DNA from: Planctomycetota bacterium
Lineage (GTDB): Bacteria > Planctomycetota > Phycisphaerae > Phycisphaerales > SM1A02
Direction of reading: 5' to 3'
Assembly: GCA_016872835.1 (NCBI GenBank)
Contig: VGYX01000012.1
Span: 27,065 to 91,064 of the forward strand
Length of the DNA: 64,000 nucleotides
The notes beneath the pieces were generated by a model, which was not told the DNA's origin, ran no database searches, and saw only the letters and a program-made list of their open reading frames with translations. Made by a program: the position numbers and the translations under genes. Positions 1-8,430 of this stretch are shown here, one piece after another. The number at the start of each line of letters is the position of its first letter. Within the stretch, counting starts at the first letter, position 1.

Positions 1-10
1 CCGATCGTGC

Positions 11-769
11 TCAAGGTCGCCGCGCGAAGCTTCGGCCGGGGACGCCCGATGCCCATTGCGGCGCAGTGGCGACTGCCGCCGTCGTGAACCCTTCGCGCGC
101 GGGCTGCCGCGAGGGAACCTGCAGGAAGCGCTCCTCCTCGATGCAGTAGCCGGTGAGCGTGCCGCCGTAGGCGCAGCCCGTGTCCACGTTCACCACGGAG
201 GGTCTGCCGCCACGCCGAACCATGAGGGGCTCGAGCAGCGGTTTGTGGCCCACGATCAGCAGGCCATCGCGTCCGTCGTAGAGCTCCCACCAGGGCGTTT
301 CGCCCGGCGCCGCCTTCAGGTGGATCTTGTCGTGATCGCTCGTGCCGGCGAGTCCCGCGCCGGGCACCACGCCACCGTGCAGCACCGTCCAGCCGTGACC
401 CTGCATGACTACGCAGCCCACCGCCTCGGCCAGCAGGCGTCGCGCGGCGACCAGTCGATCGGCGCGATCAAGCAGCCGGATCGCCTGCAGTTCGCTGGCC
501 GCGATCGAGTCGAGCGGGTGGCCGGCGTCGCGCCGACGCAGCGCCTCAAGCAGTCGGATGTCGTGATTGCCACACACCAGGTCCACGCGGCGACCCTCGG
601 CTCGGCGCTGCATCACCAGATCCACGATCAGGTCGGGTCGCGGGCCTTTCGTGAACAGGTCTCCCACCAGCACCAGCCGCGCATCGCAGCGCTCCCGGCG
701 GGCGACATCAAGCAGCTCGGCGAGCTCCTCGCCACAGCCGTGCAGGTCGCCGATCACCAGGGTGCTCAT
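11..769 (-). CDS. Metallophosphoesterase, PPP / Ap4A-hydrolase-like
   Basis: This 252-residue protein is a calcineurin-like metallophosphatase that should bind two metal ions and hydrolyse a phosphoester, either on protein or on a dinucleotide. The metal-site motifs are in order: GDLHG (residues 7-11), GDLFTKGP (36-43), GNHD (67-70) and a late GHKP. The second motif departs from the GDxVDRG of classic PPP phosphatases, so the substrate cannot be named. I chose the ATG at 769 because the first motif begins six residues later, as is usual; the frame stays open upstream but carries no family motif. It is divergent from mutL. A TATGGT hexamer about 10 nt before the ATG may be its promoter. Confidence 0.85.
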   Translation of the reverse strand: MSTLVIGDLHGCGEELAELLDVARRERCDARLVLVGDLFTKGPRPDLIVDLVMQRRAEGRRVDLVCGNHDIRLLEALRRRDAGHPLDSIAASELQAIRLLDRADRLVAARRLLAEAVGCVVMQGHGWTVLHGGVVPGAGLAGTSDHDKIHLKAAPGETPWWELYDGRDGLLIVGHKPLLEPLMVRRGGRPSVVNVDTGCAYGGTLTGYCIEEERFLQVPSRQPAREGFTTAAVATAPQWASGVPGRSFARRP

Positions 770-874
770 GCCAGCCGAAACCATAGCGTCTGATCGGCGT
801 TTGCGTGGTCCAAAGCCCAACTTCCAGCGTGAAGGATCGGTGAATCCTGTGGCTCGGGCGGGTCGGTCGGACCC

Positions 875-880
875 TAGACT
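875..880 (+). promoter_or_regulatory. -10-like hexamer TAGACT for mutL (leaderless)
   Basis: TAGACT ends 7 nt before the GTG start of mutL. The first transcribed base should therefore fall on or next to the start codon. No Shine-Dalgarno sequence fits in the gap. The same layout recurs before many genes in this window. Confidence 0.6.
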
Positions 881-887
881 CGCGCGC

Positions 888-2666
888 GTGCCCATCCGTC
901 CGCTGCCGCCGAACCTGGTGAACCAGATCGCCGCCGGCGAGGTGGTCGAGCGTCCGGCGAGCGTGGTGAAGGAACTGGTCGAAAATGCGCTCGACGCGGG
1001 CGCCACGCGCATCGAGGTTCGTCTGGAGGGGGGTGGACGCGACCGCATCGAGGTGCTCGACGACGGGGGCGGCATTCCAGCGGAGGAACTGGCTCTGGCG
1101 GTGGCTCCGCACGCCACCAGCAAGATCGCCTCGATGGAGGACCTGCTGCAGGTGGGAACCTACGGCTTCCGCGGTGAGGCCCTCGCCAGCATCGGCTCGG
1201 TGTCACGCCTCACCGTGACCAGCTGTCCGCGACGTGGCTCGAGCGCCTCCAGCATCCAGGTGGATCACGGTCGCCAGGAATCCGTGCGGCCTGCGGCCGG
1301 CAATCCGGGCACCCGTATCGAGGTCACGAACCTGTTCGGCGAGATGCCGGCGCGACGAAAGTTCCTGCGCAGCGAGCCGACCGAGGCCGGGCGCGTGGTG
1401 GAGGCGCTGGAGTGGATCGCGCTGGGTCGACCTGGCGTGGCGTTCACGCTCTGGCAGGAGTCCCGCAAGACGCTGGATCTGCCCGCCGAGAACGATCCCG
1501 CGCGCCGTGTCGCGGCGGTGCTGGGCGCGGAAGCCGCCGCCGACGCGCTGACCGTGGAGGCTGAGGCCGCGCTCGCGCCGGGATCTCCGATCTCGGTGTG
1601 GGGCCGGATGGCCCGGCCCGCGCAGGCGAAGGTCGCGGCCAAGGGACTTCGACTCACGTTGAACGGGCGCGCGATCATCGATCGCGGCGTGCTGCACGCG
1701 ATTCGCGAGGCCTATCGCGGACTGATCGAGCCGGGCCGCACGCCGGTCGGCTTCCTGGCGATCCAGATCGATCCGCGCGAGGTCGACGTGAACGTGCACC
1801 CGGCCAAGAGCGAGGTGCGCTTCCGGCAGCCGGCGGCGGTGCACTCGTTCGTGCATCGTGCGGTGAAGGCGGCGTTGCGCACCGCGAACCTGATGCCGGA
1901 GATGCCGATCACGGAGACCGCGGCGCCCTCGAGCGGCGGCTTCATGCACTTCGGAACCGCCACGTCGCGTGCCACCGGTAGCGCGCCCGGTTTCGACTAC
2001 GGCACGCTTGCACAGGCGCTTGACGGCCCCGCGGCCACCGCGGCGACCGCTCTTGCCCACGTACAGCCCGCCGAACTTCCCATGCCGATCGCGTCGCGTC
2101 GCTTCCTGCAAGCGGGCCGCATGTGGCTTGTGACCAGCGACGAGCAGGGGCTGGTGATCGTGGACCAGCACGCCCTGCACGAGCGCGTGATGTTCGAACG
2201 GCTGCGCGCGCGCACGCTGGCGGGCGCGCTGGAGAGTCAGGCGCTGCTGTCGCCGCGCATCGAGCCCGCCACCGCGCTGGAGGTGGAGCGTCTTGAGGAG
2301 GCGCGGCCGCTGCTGGAACGATTGGGTTTCGACGTGCGCGCCGGAGGCCCGCGAAGCCTGGTGGTGCACGCTGAGCCGGTGTTCCTGATCGAGCGCCGCG
2401 TGGATCCCGTGGAGTTGCTGCGCGAGTGGCTGGGTCGCGACGACTTCGACGCCGCCGGCGACGGGGAAGCAGTGCTGGCCAAGGTGCTGGACATGATGGC
2501 CTGCAAGGCGGCCGTGAAGGCCGGCGACGCGCTGAGCGAGCGCGAGATCGCGGAACTGCTGCAGCAGCTCGACGCGATCGAGCGCGCGACCAACTGCCCG
2601 CACGGCCGGCCCACCGCGATGCGCATTCCCTGGCGCGAGATCGAACGGCGCTTCGGTCGCGGCTAG
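888..2666 (+). CDS. mutL: DNA mismatch repair protein MutL (endonuclease type)
   Basis: MutL is the ATP-dependent matchmaker of mismatch repair. The GHKL ATPase domain is intact: E32-N33 in the VENALDAGA helix, then DDGGGIP, HATSKI and GFRGEALASI. The C-terminal domain carries the DQHA-x2-E-x4-E metal site (D426-E437), ACKAAVKAG and CPHGRP. This is therefore the nicking form found in bacteria that lack MutH. The product is 592 residues, normal for the family. The start is GTG at 888, because the family N-terminus (I-R-P-L-P-P-N-L-V-N-Q-I-A-A-G-E) begins two residues later and a -10-like hexamer lies 7 nt upstream. Its stop overlaps the convergent ferredoxin-like gene by 4 nt. Confidence 0.96.
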   Translation: MPIRPLPPNLVNQIAAGEVVERPASVVKELVENALDAGATRIEVRLEGGGRDRIEVLDDGGGIPAEELALAVAPHATSKIASMEDLLQVGTYGFRGEALASIGSVSRLTVTSCPRRGSSASSIQVDHGRQESVRPAAGNPGTRIEVTNLFGEMPARRKFLRSEPTEAGRVVEALEWIALGRPGVAFTLWQESRKTLDLPAENDPARRVAAVLGAEAAADALTVEAEAALAPGSPISVWGRMARPAQAKVAAKGLRLTLNGRAIIDRGVLHAIREAYRGLIEPGRTPVGFLAIQIDPREVDVNVHPAKSEVRFRQPAAVHSFVHRAVKAALRTANLMPEMPITETAAPSSGGFMHFGTATSRATGSAPGFDYGTLAQALDGPAATAATALAHVQPAELPMPIASRRFLQAGRMWLVTSDEQGLVIVDQHALHERVMFERLRARTLAGALESQALLSPRIEPATALEVERLEEARPLLERLGFDVRAGGPRSLVVHAEPVFLIERRVDPVELLREWLGRDDFDAAGDGEAVLAKVLDMMACKAAVKAGDALSEREIAELLQQLDAIERATNCPHGRPTAMRIPWREIERRFGRG

Positions 2667-2878
2667 GCCTGCGGCGGCTCGTCGGCGTCGTGGATCAGTT
2701 CCGTGAACACGGTCTGGCCGGTGCGCAGCGCGCGTCGCAGGTAGGGCCTGCACAGGCCGCAGCCAGTGCCGCAGCCCATGCGCGACTCGATCTGCGTGAG
2801 CGAGAGTCCCTCGCGGCGCGCCAGGTCGACGGCATCGGCGAAGGTCTCTTCCATGCACACGCAGCGATCGATCCGCAT
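2663..2878 (-). CDS. BFD-like [2Fe-2S]-binding protein
   Basis: This 71-residue protein has the cysteine pattern of the bacterioferritin-associated ferredoxin fold: C6-x-C8, then 31 residues, then C40-x-x-C43, with an extra C36. It should bind one [2Fe-2S] cluster and act as a small redox partner. It starts one nucleotide after the stop of the pseudopilin gene (TGA-C-ATG), so it is probably the last gene of the cobalamin-riboswitch operon. A role as electron donor in corrinoid reduction is possible, but this is inference from position alone; a Bfd-type role in iron release is the alternative. Confidence 0.8.
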   Translation of the reverse strand: MRIDRCVCMEETFADAVDLARREGLSLTQIESRMGCGTGCGLCRPYLRRALRTGQTVFTELIHDADEPPQA

Positions 2879-2879
2879 G

Positions 2880-3674
2880 TCACCTCGGGTCGTATGCAGA
2901 ATCGTCGTTGGACAGGAAGCCGTTGCGCGGCCAGTCGAGCGGCGACTTGAGCAGGGCGGGCGAGGCGTGCGGGCCCTGTTGCGGCTCGTCCATCAGCGAC
3001 ACGTGGCCGTCGAGCCAAGCCACGTTGCACTGTCCGCGATGGCGGAACGCGCTGCCGCCCGCGTACACCATGCCAAGATCATTCTCGACTTTCGCGCTTG
3101 GCGCGCGCATGAACTTGTTCGCGCCGCCGCGCCAGCCGCCATCGGCGAAGACGGCGGTGGTGTCGGTGTGGCGCCACTGGCCTGGACCGACGCCCGGTCG
3201 CACGCGCCTCCAGCCCTCCAGCACCGCGCCGGAGCTTGTAGTCATGGGCAGCAGCCCTTCGGCCCCGAGGTAGGTGGTGTTGTATTGATAGCCCGTCGCG
3301 GGATCCGCGCCGAAGGTGCTCGGCACGCGGCAGTCCGGACACTGGTGCACGGCATCGGTGCGGTCGGGCCGGTCGCCGAACTTCCAGATCGCGCCGGGCT
3401 TCACCTTGCCCGCGTGCTGCTCGAAGTCCCAGGCGACGGTGCGCATCGCGCCGCCGCTTCGGTAGTACAGCACGGCTGCGGGCAGGTGGCCCTGATTGCA
3501 ATTCGCGTAGGCCAGCGACGCGATGAAGATCTGCCGAAGGTTGCTGCGGCAACTCATGGCGCGCGAACGCTCGCCCGCGGCGCGCAGTCCGCCCACGCTC
3601 AGCGCCACCAGCATGCCGATGATGCCGGTGGTCACGAGGATCTCGATCAGCGTGAAGCCGCGTCGTGCGTTCAT
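2880..3674 (-). CDS. Type II pseudopilin-like protein, H-X9-DG type
   Basis: The 264-residue product begins with a prepilin leader (RRGFTLIEILV) followed by a hydrophobic helix. It should be processed by a prepilin peptidase and held in the inner membrane or assembled in a pseudopilus. Near the C-terminus it has H-X9-DG (the H of FRHRG to the DG of WLDGH), a hallmark of a family greatly expanded in Planctomycetes. Its ATG overlaps the stop of the upstream dockerin-tailed protein (ATGA), so the two are translationally coupled and probably both under the cobalamin riboswitch. A pseudopilin in a B12-regulated operon suggests a role in exporting or displaying the partner, which is inference. Confidence 0.85.
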   Translation of the reverse strand: MNARRGFTLIEILVTTGIIGMLVALSVGGLRAAGERSRAMSCRSNLRQIFIASLAYANCNQGHLPAAVLYYRSGGAMRTVAWDFEQHAGKVKPGAIWKFGDRPDRTDAVHQCPDCRVPSTFGADPATGYQYNTTYLGAEGLLPMTTSSGAVLEGWRRVRPGVGPGQWRHTDTTAVFADGGWRGGANKFMRAPSAKVENDLGMVYAGGSAFRHRGQCNVAWLDGHVSLMDEPQQGPHASPALLKSPLDWPRNGFLSNDDSAYDPR

Positions 3675-4567
3675 CCGCCCATCTCCAGCAGCACGATCGC
3701 CACGTCTCCGAAGTCCACCACGCCGCTTCCATCCACATCCATCGGGCCGCCGGCGTCGCCCATCGACAGCAGCAGGAACGCGATGTCGCCGAAGTCGACC
3801 GTGCCGCTGCCATCGAGGTCGTACGGGGATGGCGTGGGCGGAATCACGGCCACGGCGTCGACTTCGGGACTCCCGAAGGATCCCGCCGCATGCCGCAGCC
3901 TGATGAAACGCGCACTCGCCAGGCCTGCTGCCGCGAGATCGATGCCCACGCCGCCTGCGCCGCCGTCGTACTGCGTGAGCAGTTCGGTGTACGCCATTCC
4001 AGCCACCGCGGACTCGTTCACGGCAGGGTTCACCGCTCGAAGAAAATCACTCTCCACCGAGCCAGGTGCCGTGTCGTACGCGCCGGCATCGCTCCACCCC
4101 ATCGTGGGCAGTCCACCCTCGATCGTCGCGCCGGGCACGTTCATCCAGTTCACGCCGTCCTCGCTCAGATCCACCAACCCGCCCTCGGAAGCCAGAAAGC
4201 CGGGCACGCCCGTGGGCCACGCCATGTCGCTGAAGAACGCGTTGCCGTACACGATCAGGTCGATGCCGAACCGGTGGCCGGGATCGTCGGTGGCGGTCGC
4301 ACCAAGTTCGAGGACCAGCGAACCGCCCGCGCCGATCGACACGACCTGATCGGGCATCCATGCGGGCTGGAAGGGCGTGACGGTCTCGGGTTCCGCCGTG
4401 CTGCCCGTCATGCGCGCGGGCGCACCGAGCGCCGACGCGGCGACGCGATGCCCCGGCGCTGCGCCCGAGCCCGGCGCGTAGCTGATCACGCGCGTGGCGA
4501 ACCATGAAGTGCACCAAGCCGATGGCGCGATTGCGCAGCAAGTGATCACGATGATCCAGTGACGCAC
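3671..4567 (-). CDS. Secreted dockerin-tailed protein under cobalamin riboswitch
   Basis: The 298-residue protein has an N-terminal signal-like hydrophobic segment and a beta-rich body with the motif GNAFFSDMAWP. It ends in a paired dockerin-like tail (about 249-298), with two DxDGSGxVDFGD calcium-binding loops, each followed by a LLLxMG-type helix. The body resembles surface proteins I associate with cobalamin-regulated outer-membrane uptake loci; I recall this from general knowledge and have not checked it. The start is GTG at 4567, with GGAGG 5 nt upstream inside a hairpin. Gene position directly behind the riboswitch makes a corrinoid-capture or surface-display role plausible, but ligand binding is not shown. 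Confidence 0.82.
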   Translation of the reverse strand: MRHWIIVITCCAIAPSAWCTSWFATRVISYAPGSGAAPGHRVAASALGAPARMTGSTAEPETVTPFQPAWMPDQVVSIGAGGSLVLELGATATDDPGHRFGIDLIVYGNAFFSDMAWPTGVPGFLASEGGLVDLSEDGVNWMNVPGATIEGGLPTMGWSDAGAYDTAPGSVESDFLRAVNPAVNESAVAGMAYTELLTQYDGGAGGVGIDLAAAGLASARFIRLRHAAGSFGSPEVDAVAVIPPTPSPYDLDGSGTVDFGDIAFLLLSMGDAGGPMDVDGSGVVDFGDVAIVLLEMGG

Positions 4568-4572
4568 GCCAG

Positions 4573-4590
4573 CCTCCGTGAAGTCGGAGG
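4573..4590 (-). promoter_or_regulatory. Shine-Dalgarno-sequestering hairpin of the riboswitch
   Basis: On the minus strand a 6-bp perfect stem (CCTCCG / CGGAGG) encloses a 6-base loop. Its 3' arm is the GGAGG ribosome binding site of the GTG start at 4567. This is the expected layout of an expression platform that blocks translation. A second stem (CCCCG/CGGGG, 4601-4615) lies between it and the aptamer. Confidence 0.7.
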
Positions 4591-4628
4591 TTCGCCCGAA
4601 CCCCGTTGCGCGGGGGCGAGGGCCGAAG

Positions 4629-4845
4629 GTCGAGGCAGGTCTTCCGGCTTCGGGTTCCGCGCCTCCCGCCTTCCCGATGCGGCGTGGCCGCAGCAGTGGC
4701 TTCGGGGAGGCGCGTTGCGGGGCATGTGCCCCGCGCCCGTCACGGCGGCGCGTCCGCGGCGGATTTCAACCGCCTTCCCTCATCCGGAACCGGCAGGGCC
4801 GGTCATCCGGATGGTGCTTGGGATCCTCCCCCAAGACACCTCGAC
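4629..4845 (-). ncRNA. Cobalamin (B12) riboswitch aptamer
   Basis: Read on the minus strand, the region shows the conserved cobalamin aptamer blocks in order: AGGGAAGGCGG (4780-4770) followed by the TGAAAT-type joining sequence, the B12-box core GCCACTG (4700-4694), and GAAGACCTGCC (4644-4634). A 7-bp P1 helix closes it (GTCGAGG at 4845-4839 with CCTCGAC at 4635-4629). Aptamers of this class bind adenosyl- or methylcobalamin and lower expression when B12 is plentiful. It precedes the dockerin-tailed protein, pseudopilin and BFD-like genes, and the SD-blocking hairpin suggests translational control. Confidence 0.93.
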
Positions 4846-4851
4846 GCGGGC

Positions 4852-4857
4852 AGCATA
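4852..4857 (-). promoter_or_regulatory. -10-like hexamer TATGCT of the riboswitch operon
   Basis: On the minus strand TATGCT ends 6 nt before the first base of the riboswitch P1 helix. The RNA would thus begin exactly at P1, which supports both the promoter call and the aptamer boundary. Confidence 0.6.
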
Positions 4858-4893
4858 GCGGGGCTGCTCGCCGCGCCGGAGCACGGATTCCGG

Positions 4894-4899
4894 TAGATT
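4894..4899 (+). promoter_or_regulatory. -10-like hexamer TAGATT for the HEAT-repeat gene
   Basis: TAGATT lies about 48 nt before the ATG at 4948. Transcription would begin near 4906 and give a short leader. That leader carries a GGAG ribosome binding site, unlike the leaderless genes elsewhere in the window. Confidence 0.4.
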
Positions 4900-4947
4900 C
4901 CCAAGCCCCCAACGCGGCCTTCGCCGCGCAATCTGGAGACCCCTCGG

Positions 4948-7437
4948 ATGTCATTCGCCTCTGCGCTCGTTCTCGTTCCAATGCTCGCCCTCGCGTCGCC
5001 CGCCGCGGCCTTCCTGGACGAGGAACCCGCCGCCGCACAGACCGAAGCGCCCGCCGAGGCGGCACCCGCCGACGATGCCGACCTGCAGGCGCTTCCCGAG
5101 GAGATGCGTGCGGGCGCCGAGCAGGCGCTGGCGATGCTGGAGCTGGACCAGCAGAACGACCCTGAGAAGCTTCGTGCGGTGCTGGCTGGGATTGCGCAGC
5201 AGGAAGACGCCGTGCCCGAGGAGGCGAAGCCGATGGTGGCTTTCCTGAAGGGCCGCGTCCAGGCGCGCATCGATCAGCTCGAGGCCGGCGCGGGTGGCGC
5301 TGCGGACGCGGCGCCCGAGGCGGCGTCCACGCAGGGCGCGCCGTCGGCCGCGAATCAGGAAGCGCTGGAAGCCTTCATCCACGCCGCGTTGATCGCGCGC
5401 GCGGATCTCGCGAAGTCATCGCTGGAGGTGCTGCTGGTCGAGGGCGTGAAGGGCGAGGAGCTCGCCGTGATCGTGGAACAGCGGGGCCTGTCCGATCGGC
5501 TGGAGCGTGCCGTCATCGCCACGCGCGCCGTGGCCGACGTGGGACCGATGGCTGCCGAGCTTCTGCGCAAGGTGGATCTGGGCCGGAACGCGATGGCTCG
5601 TGAGGGCGCGCGCATCGATGCGCTGGTGCCGCAGCTGAAGGGGACCATGCGTCAGCAGGCTCACGCCATGCGCCTGCTGGAGCAGGCTGGCGCGTACGCC
5701 ATGCCCGCGCTTCTGAAGGCGCTCACCGAGAGCAACGACTCGCAGCTGGAGCTCATGGCCTCGCGCGCCATGGTGGCGATCGGCCGCAACGCCGTGCTTC
5801 CGCTGTGCATCGCGCTGCCGTCGCTGCCGCCCGCGCAGCAGACCAAGGTCTGTCAGGTGCTGGGTGACATCGGCTGGAAGGCCGCCGCGCCCGCGCTGGT
5901 GACGCTTGCCACGGACACGAAGGCCGACGCCGCGGCGAAGGAAGCCGCCGGCGTGGCGCTGCGACGCATGGGCGTGACCTCGAACGAGCCGGGTCCGCTG
6001 TGGGCCAGCCTGGCGAAGAGCTGCCTGACCGGCGGCGAGGGACTCGTTCCCTATCCGCAGGATCCCACCCAGCCGCTGTGGCGCTACAGCGCCGATCACG
6101 GCCTGATGCCCACCACGGTGCAGACGCCGGCATATCTGGATGTGCTGGCGCGCGGCTTCGCACGTGAAGCCATGAAGAGCGACACCAACGATGGTGGCGC
6201 GCTGGCGACCTATCTGGCCGCCGGTCTTCGACTGGAAGCGATGCAGGTCGAGGTTCCGGGCGAGACCATCTCGCCGTCGAACCTGGTGATGCTCGCTGGC
6301 CCCAGCGTGGCGCAGCAGGTGCTGGGTCTGGCGATCGCGATTCAGGATCCCGGCCTGCAGCGCAGCGCGATCCGAACGCTTGCGGCGACCGGCGGCGCAT
6401 CGTCCCTCGTGCAGGGCGGTCCGTCCGCGCCGCTGGTGGCGTGCCTTGACAGCGCAAGCCAGCGCGTGCGTCTGGAGGCGGCCGTCGCGATCGCGCGCGC
6501 CAATCCCACCTCGACCTTCGCGCGCAGCGACGCGGTGGTGCCGCTGCTGGCGGGCGCCATGCGTGCCTCGGGACGTCCGGCCGCGGCGGTGGTCGCGGCG
6601 CAGTCCGAGGATCGATCGAACTTCGAGCAGTGGCTGAAGGGCCGCGGGTTCGAGATCGTGGCCAGCGAGTCCAACGCGGACACGCTGGCGCAGGCGCTTG
6701 CGGGCCGTGGCGCCGTGGAACTCGTGGTGATGGCTGGCAGCCCGGCCGACGTGAATGGCGCTGCGCGTCGCGTGCGTGGAGCCGCCACCACGGGCGGTGC
6801 GCTGATGCTCGCCGCCGTGCTGGAGGACGACGCGACGGCGCTGGATCGAACCGTGCGTGACGATCGCTCCGCGGCGGTGTGGTTCCTGGGCGGCAACCCC
6901 GACACCTTCGGCGCCGCCGTCGACGCGCTCATGCACCGCAGCGGCGGTGGCGCGCTGGCGGAGGGCGAGACCGATGCGTTGGCGATGCAGTGCGCCGACG
7001 CGCTGATCGGACTCGGCCGAGCCGGTGGCGGCGTGTTCCGCATGACCGATGGCCAGCTGGCGATGATCGAGGCGTTGCGAAGCCAGAGCGGCGCGATGCG
7101 CGCGAAGGTCGCCGAGGTGCTGTCGTGGGTGCCCTCGCAGGAGTCGCAGCGTGCGCTGCTTGCCGCCGCCTTCACGGCGCAGGGTGGCAGCCCCGAGGAC
7201 TTCCAGTCGATCCCGATGCTGCTTCGCGCGGCCGCCGCGAACGCGCGTCGTTTCGGCGACAAGGCCGATCCGTCGCAGGTCGAGAAGCTCCGCAAGGCGC
7301 TCACCGATCTGGCCGCCGGAAAGGGCGCGCAGGAAGCGCCCGCCGAGGCGATGGCCGACCTGCAGGCGGCGATCGCCGAGTGTTACGGCTCGCTGAATCT
7401 TGGGCCGCAGCAGTCGATCAAGCTGATCGCCAACTGA
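4948..7437 (+). CDS. Secreted HEAT-repeat protein
   Basis: This 829-residue protein opens with a signal peptide ending near A-A-A-F (about residue 22) and an acidic, alanine-rich stretch. A long alpha-helical body follows, with HEAT-like units such as ALLKALTESNDSQLELMASRAMVAIG and an ALVTLA...AAKEAAGVALRRMG repeat. A segment around residues 550-640 (GFEIVASESNADTLAQAL, then VELVVMAG) looks like a degenerate receiver-type alpha/beta fold. HEAT arrays bind other proteins, and the location would be periplasm or surface. It has its own leader with a ribosome binding site and is divergent from the riboswitch operon. Partner and function are unknown. Confidence 0.8.
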   Translation: MSFASALVLVPMLALASPAAAFLDEEPAAAQTEAPAEAAPADDADLQALPEEMRAGAEQALAMLELDQQNDPEKLRAVLAGIAQQEDAVPEEAKPMVAFLKGRVQARIDQLEAGAGGAADAAPEAASTQGAPSAANQEALEAFIHAALIARADLAKSSLEVLLVEGVKGEELAVIVEQRGLSDRLERAVIATRAVADVGPMAAELLRKVDLGRNAMAREGARIDALVPQLKGTMRQQAHAMRLLEQAGAYAMPALLKALTESNDSQLELMASRAMVAIGRNAVLPLCIALPSLPPAQQTKVCQVLGDIGWKAAAPALVTLATDTKADAAAKEAAGVALRRMGVTSNEPGPLWASLAKSCLTGGEGLVPYPQDPTQPLWRYSADHGLMPTTVQTPAYLDVLARGFAREAMKSDTNDGGALATYLAAGLRLEAMQVEVPGETISPSNLVMLAGPSVAQQVLGLAIAIQDPGLQRSAIRTLAATGGASSLVQGGPSAPLVACLDSASQRVRLEAAVAIARANPTSTFARSDAVVPLLAGAMRASGRPAAAVVAAQSEDRSNFEQWLKGRGFEIVASESNADTLAQALAGRGAVELVVMAGSPADVNGAARRVRGAATTGGALMLAAVLEDDATALDRTVRDDRSAAVWFLGGNPDTFGAAVDALMHRSGGGALAEGETDALAMQCADALIGLGRAGGGVFRMTDGQLAMIEALRSQSGAMRAKVAEVLSWVPSQESQRALLAAAFTAQGGSPEDFQSIPMLLRAAAANARRFGDKADPSQVEKLRKALTDLAAGKGAQEAPAEAMADLQAAIAECYGSLNLGPQQSIKLIAN

Positions 7438-7460
7438 GTCCGGGTGCTGCGCGGGCAGAG

Positions 7461-7532
7461 AGCCACCTACGGGATTTGAACCCGTGACCTGAGCTTTACG
7501 AAAGCTCCGCTCTACCACTGAGCTAAGGTGGC
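7461..7532 (-). tRNA. tRNA-Thr (anticodon CGT)
   Basis: The minus strand folds into a cloverleaf: acceptor GCCACCT/AGGTGGC, D arm GCTCAGTGGTAGAGC, anticodon loop TTCGTAA closed by GAGCT/AGCTC, and T arm with GGTTCAAATCC. Anticodon CGT reads ACG (Thr). The CCA end is not encoded. Confidence 0.96.
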
Positions 7533-7602
7533 GCGGTGCGGCCGATGACCCACGCGCAAGGGGGGGAGTGTAGCGGCTCCCGGCCCCGCGCAGGAGCGAC
7601 TG

Positions 7603-8427
7603 TCAGAACAGGAAGCGCAGGCCCGCCATCGCCATGAAGTTCGAGTTGCCACGGTTGAAGGAGTTCTCCCACACCGGCAACTGGATGGCGAACTCGAAGG
7701 CGAAGCGGGTGCCCTCCATCAGGATGCCCGGCCCGATCGACCACTGCGCGCTGCCATCGGTCTCGTAGATGCCCTGCATCTCGGTCTGGAAGTACCACGC
7801 CTCGCGGTGCTCCTGTCCGTATTCCTGGGGGGCGAGCCGATACAGCCAGCTCATGCCGCAGTGCAACATGTCGGCGTTGGTCTGCGTGGCAAAGACGGGA
7901 TCGAACGTCTCGCCCGTGTTGAACATCCATCGCGCGCTCAGGCCCACGCCATGGCGACCCGCGATCCAGGTCATCGCGCTGCCAAGGAAGGGATTCACGG
8001 AGTCGGCACCGTAGCCGCTGGTGCCGGTTGGGACCTGCGTGCCGAGGGTCGCCGCCACGCGCAGCGTGTCGATCGCGTCGTAGTCGATCTTCAGCAGCCG
8101 CAGCTTCACGTCGACCTCCAGATTGCCCAGCCCCGTGCCAAGGATGCGCTTGGATGGATCGTTCGAGCCCAGGCTGCCGTTGAATACGGGCAGGTTCCCC
8201 TCGATCGCCACACCCGGCGCCACGCCGAGCATCGCCATCGTGTTCTCCTGGATCAGGTAGCCGTCGACGCCCTCAGGGCCGGTCGAGAAGAACGTGCTGC
8301 CCTGCACCATCACGTGCGAGACCCACGTGCCGGGTCCCGGCATGGTGGCCGCGGGGGTGAAGCTCGCCTCCTGGGCGCACGCGATCGAGGCCGCGCCCAG
8401 CGCGACACATGCAGGAAGGATTCGCAT
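7603..8427 (-). CDS. Outer-membrane beta-barrel, phenol MetA / transporter-like
   Basis: The 274-residue protein has a signal peptide (cleavage near A-C-A-Q, residue 19). Alternating beta strands follow, ending in the aromatic C-terminus G-L-R-F-L-F typical of outer-membrane barrels. Strand content and motifs such as GTQVPTGTSGYGADSVNPF match the family named for the phenol MetA pathway, which is annotated as a transporter-like channel. It starts 3 nt after the HMA lipoprotein, so the two form an operon. Passage or release of metal or small molecules at the outer membrane is an inference from this pairing. Confidence 0.75.
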   Translation of the reverse strand: MRILPACVALGAASIACAQEASFTPAATMPGPGTWVSHVMVQGSTFFSTGPEGVDGYLIQENTMAMLGVAPGVAIEGNLPVFNGSLGSNDPSKRILGTGLGNLEVDVKLRLLKIDYDAIDTLRVAATLGTQVPTGTSGYGADSVNPFLGSAMTWIAGRHGVGLSARWMFNTGETFDPVFATQTNADMLHCGMSWLYRLAPQEYGQEHREAWYFQTEMQGIYETDGSAQWSIGPGILMEGTRFAFEFAIQLPVWENSFNRGNSNFMAMAGLRFLF

Positions 8428-8430
8428 GGA

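Noticed and set aside
5416-7518. A 700-codon minus-strand frame opposite the HEAT-repeat gene that also covers the tRNA-Thr
   Set aside because: It overlaps a complete tRNA and a signal-peptide-bearing gene, and has no recognisable domain.
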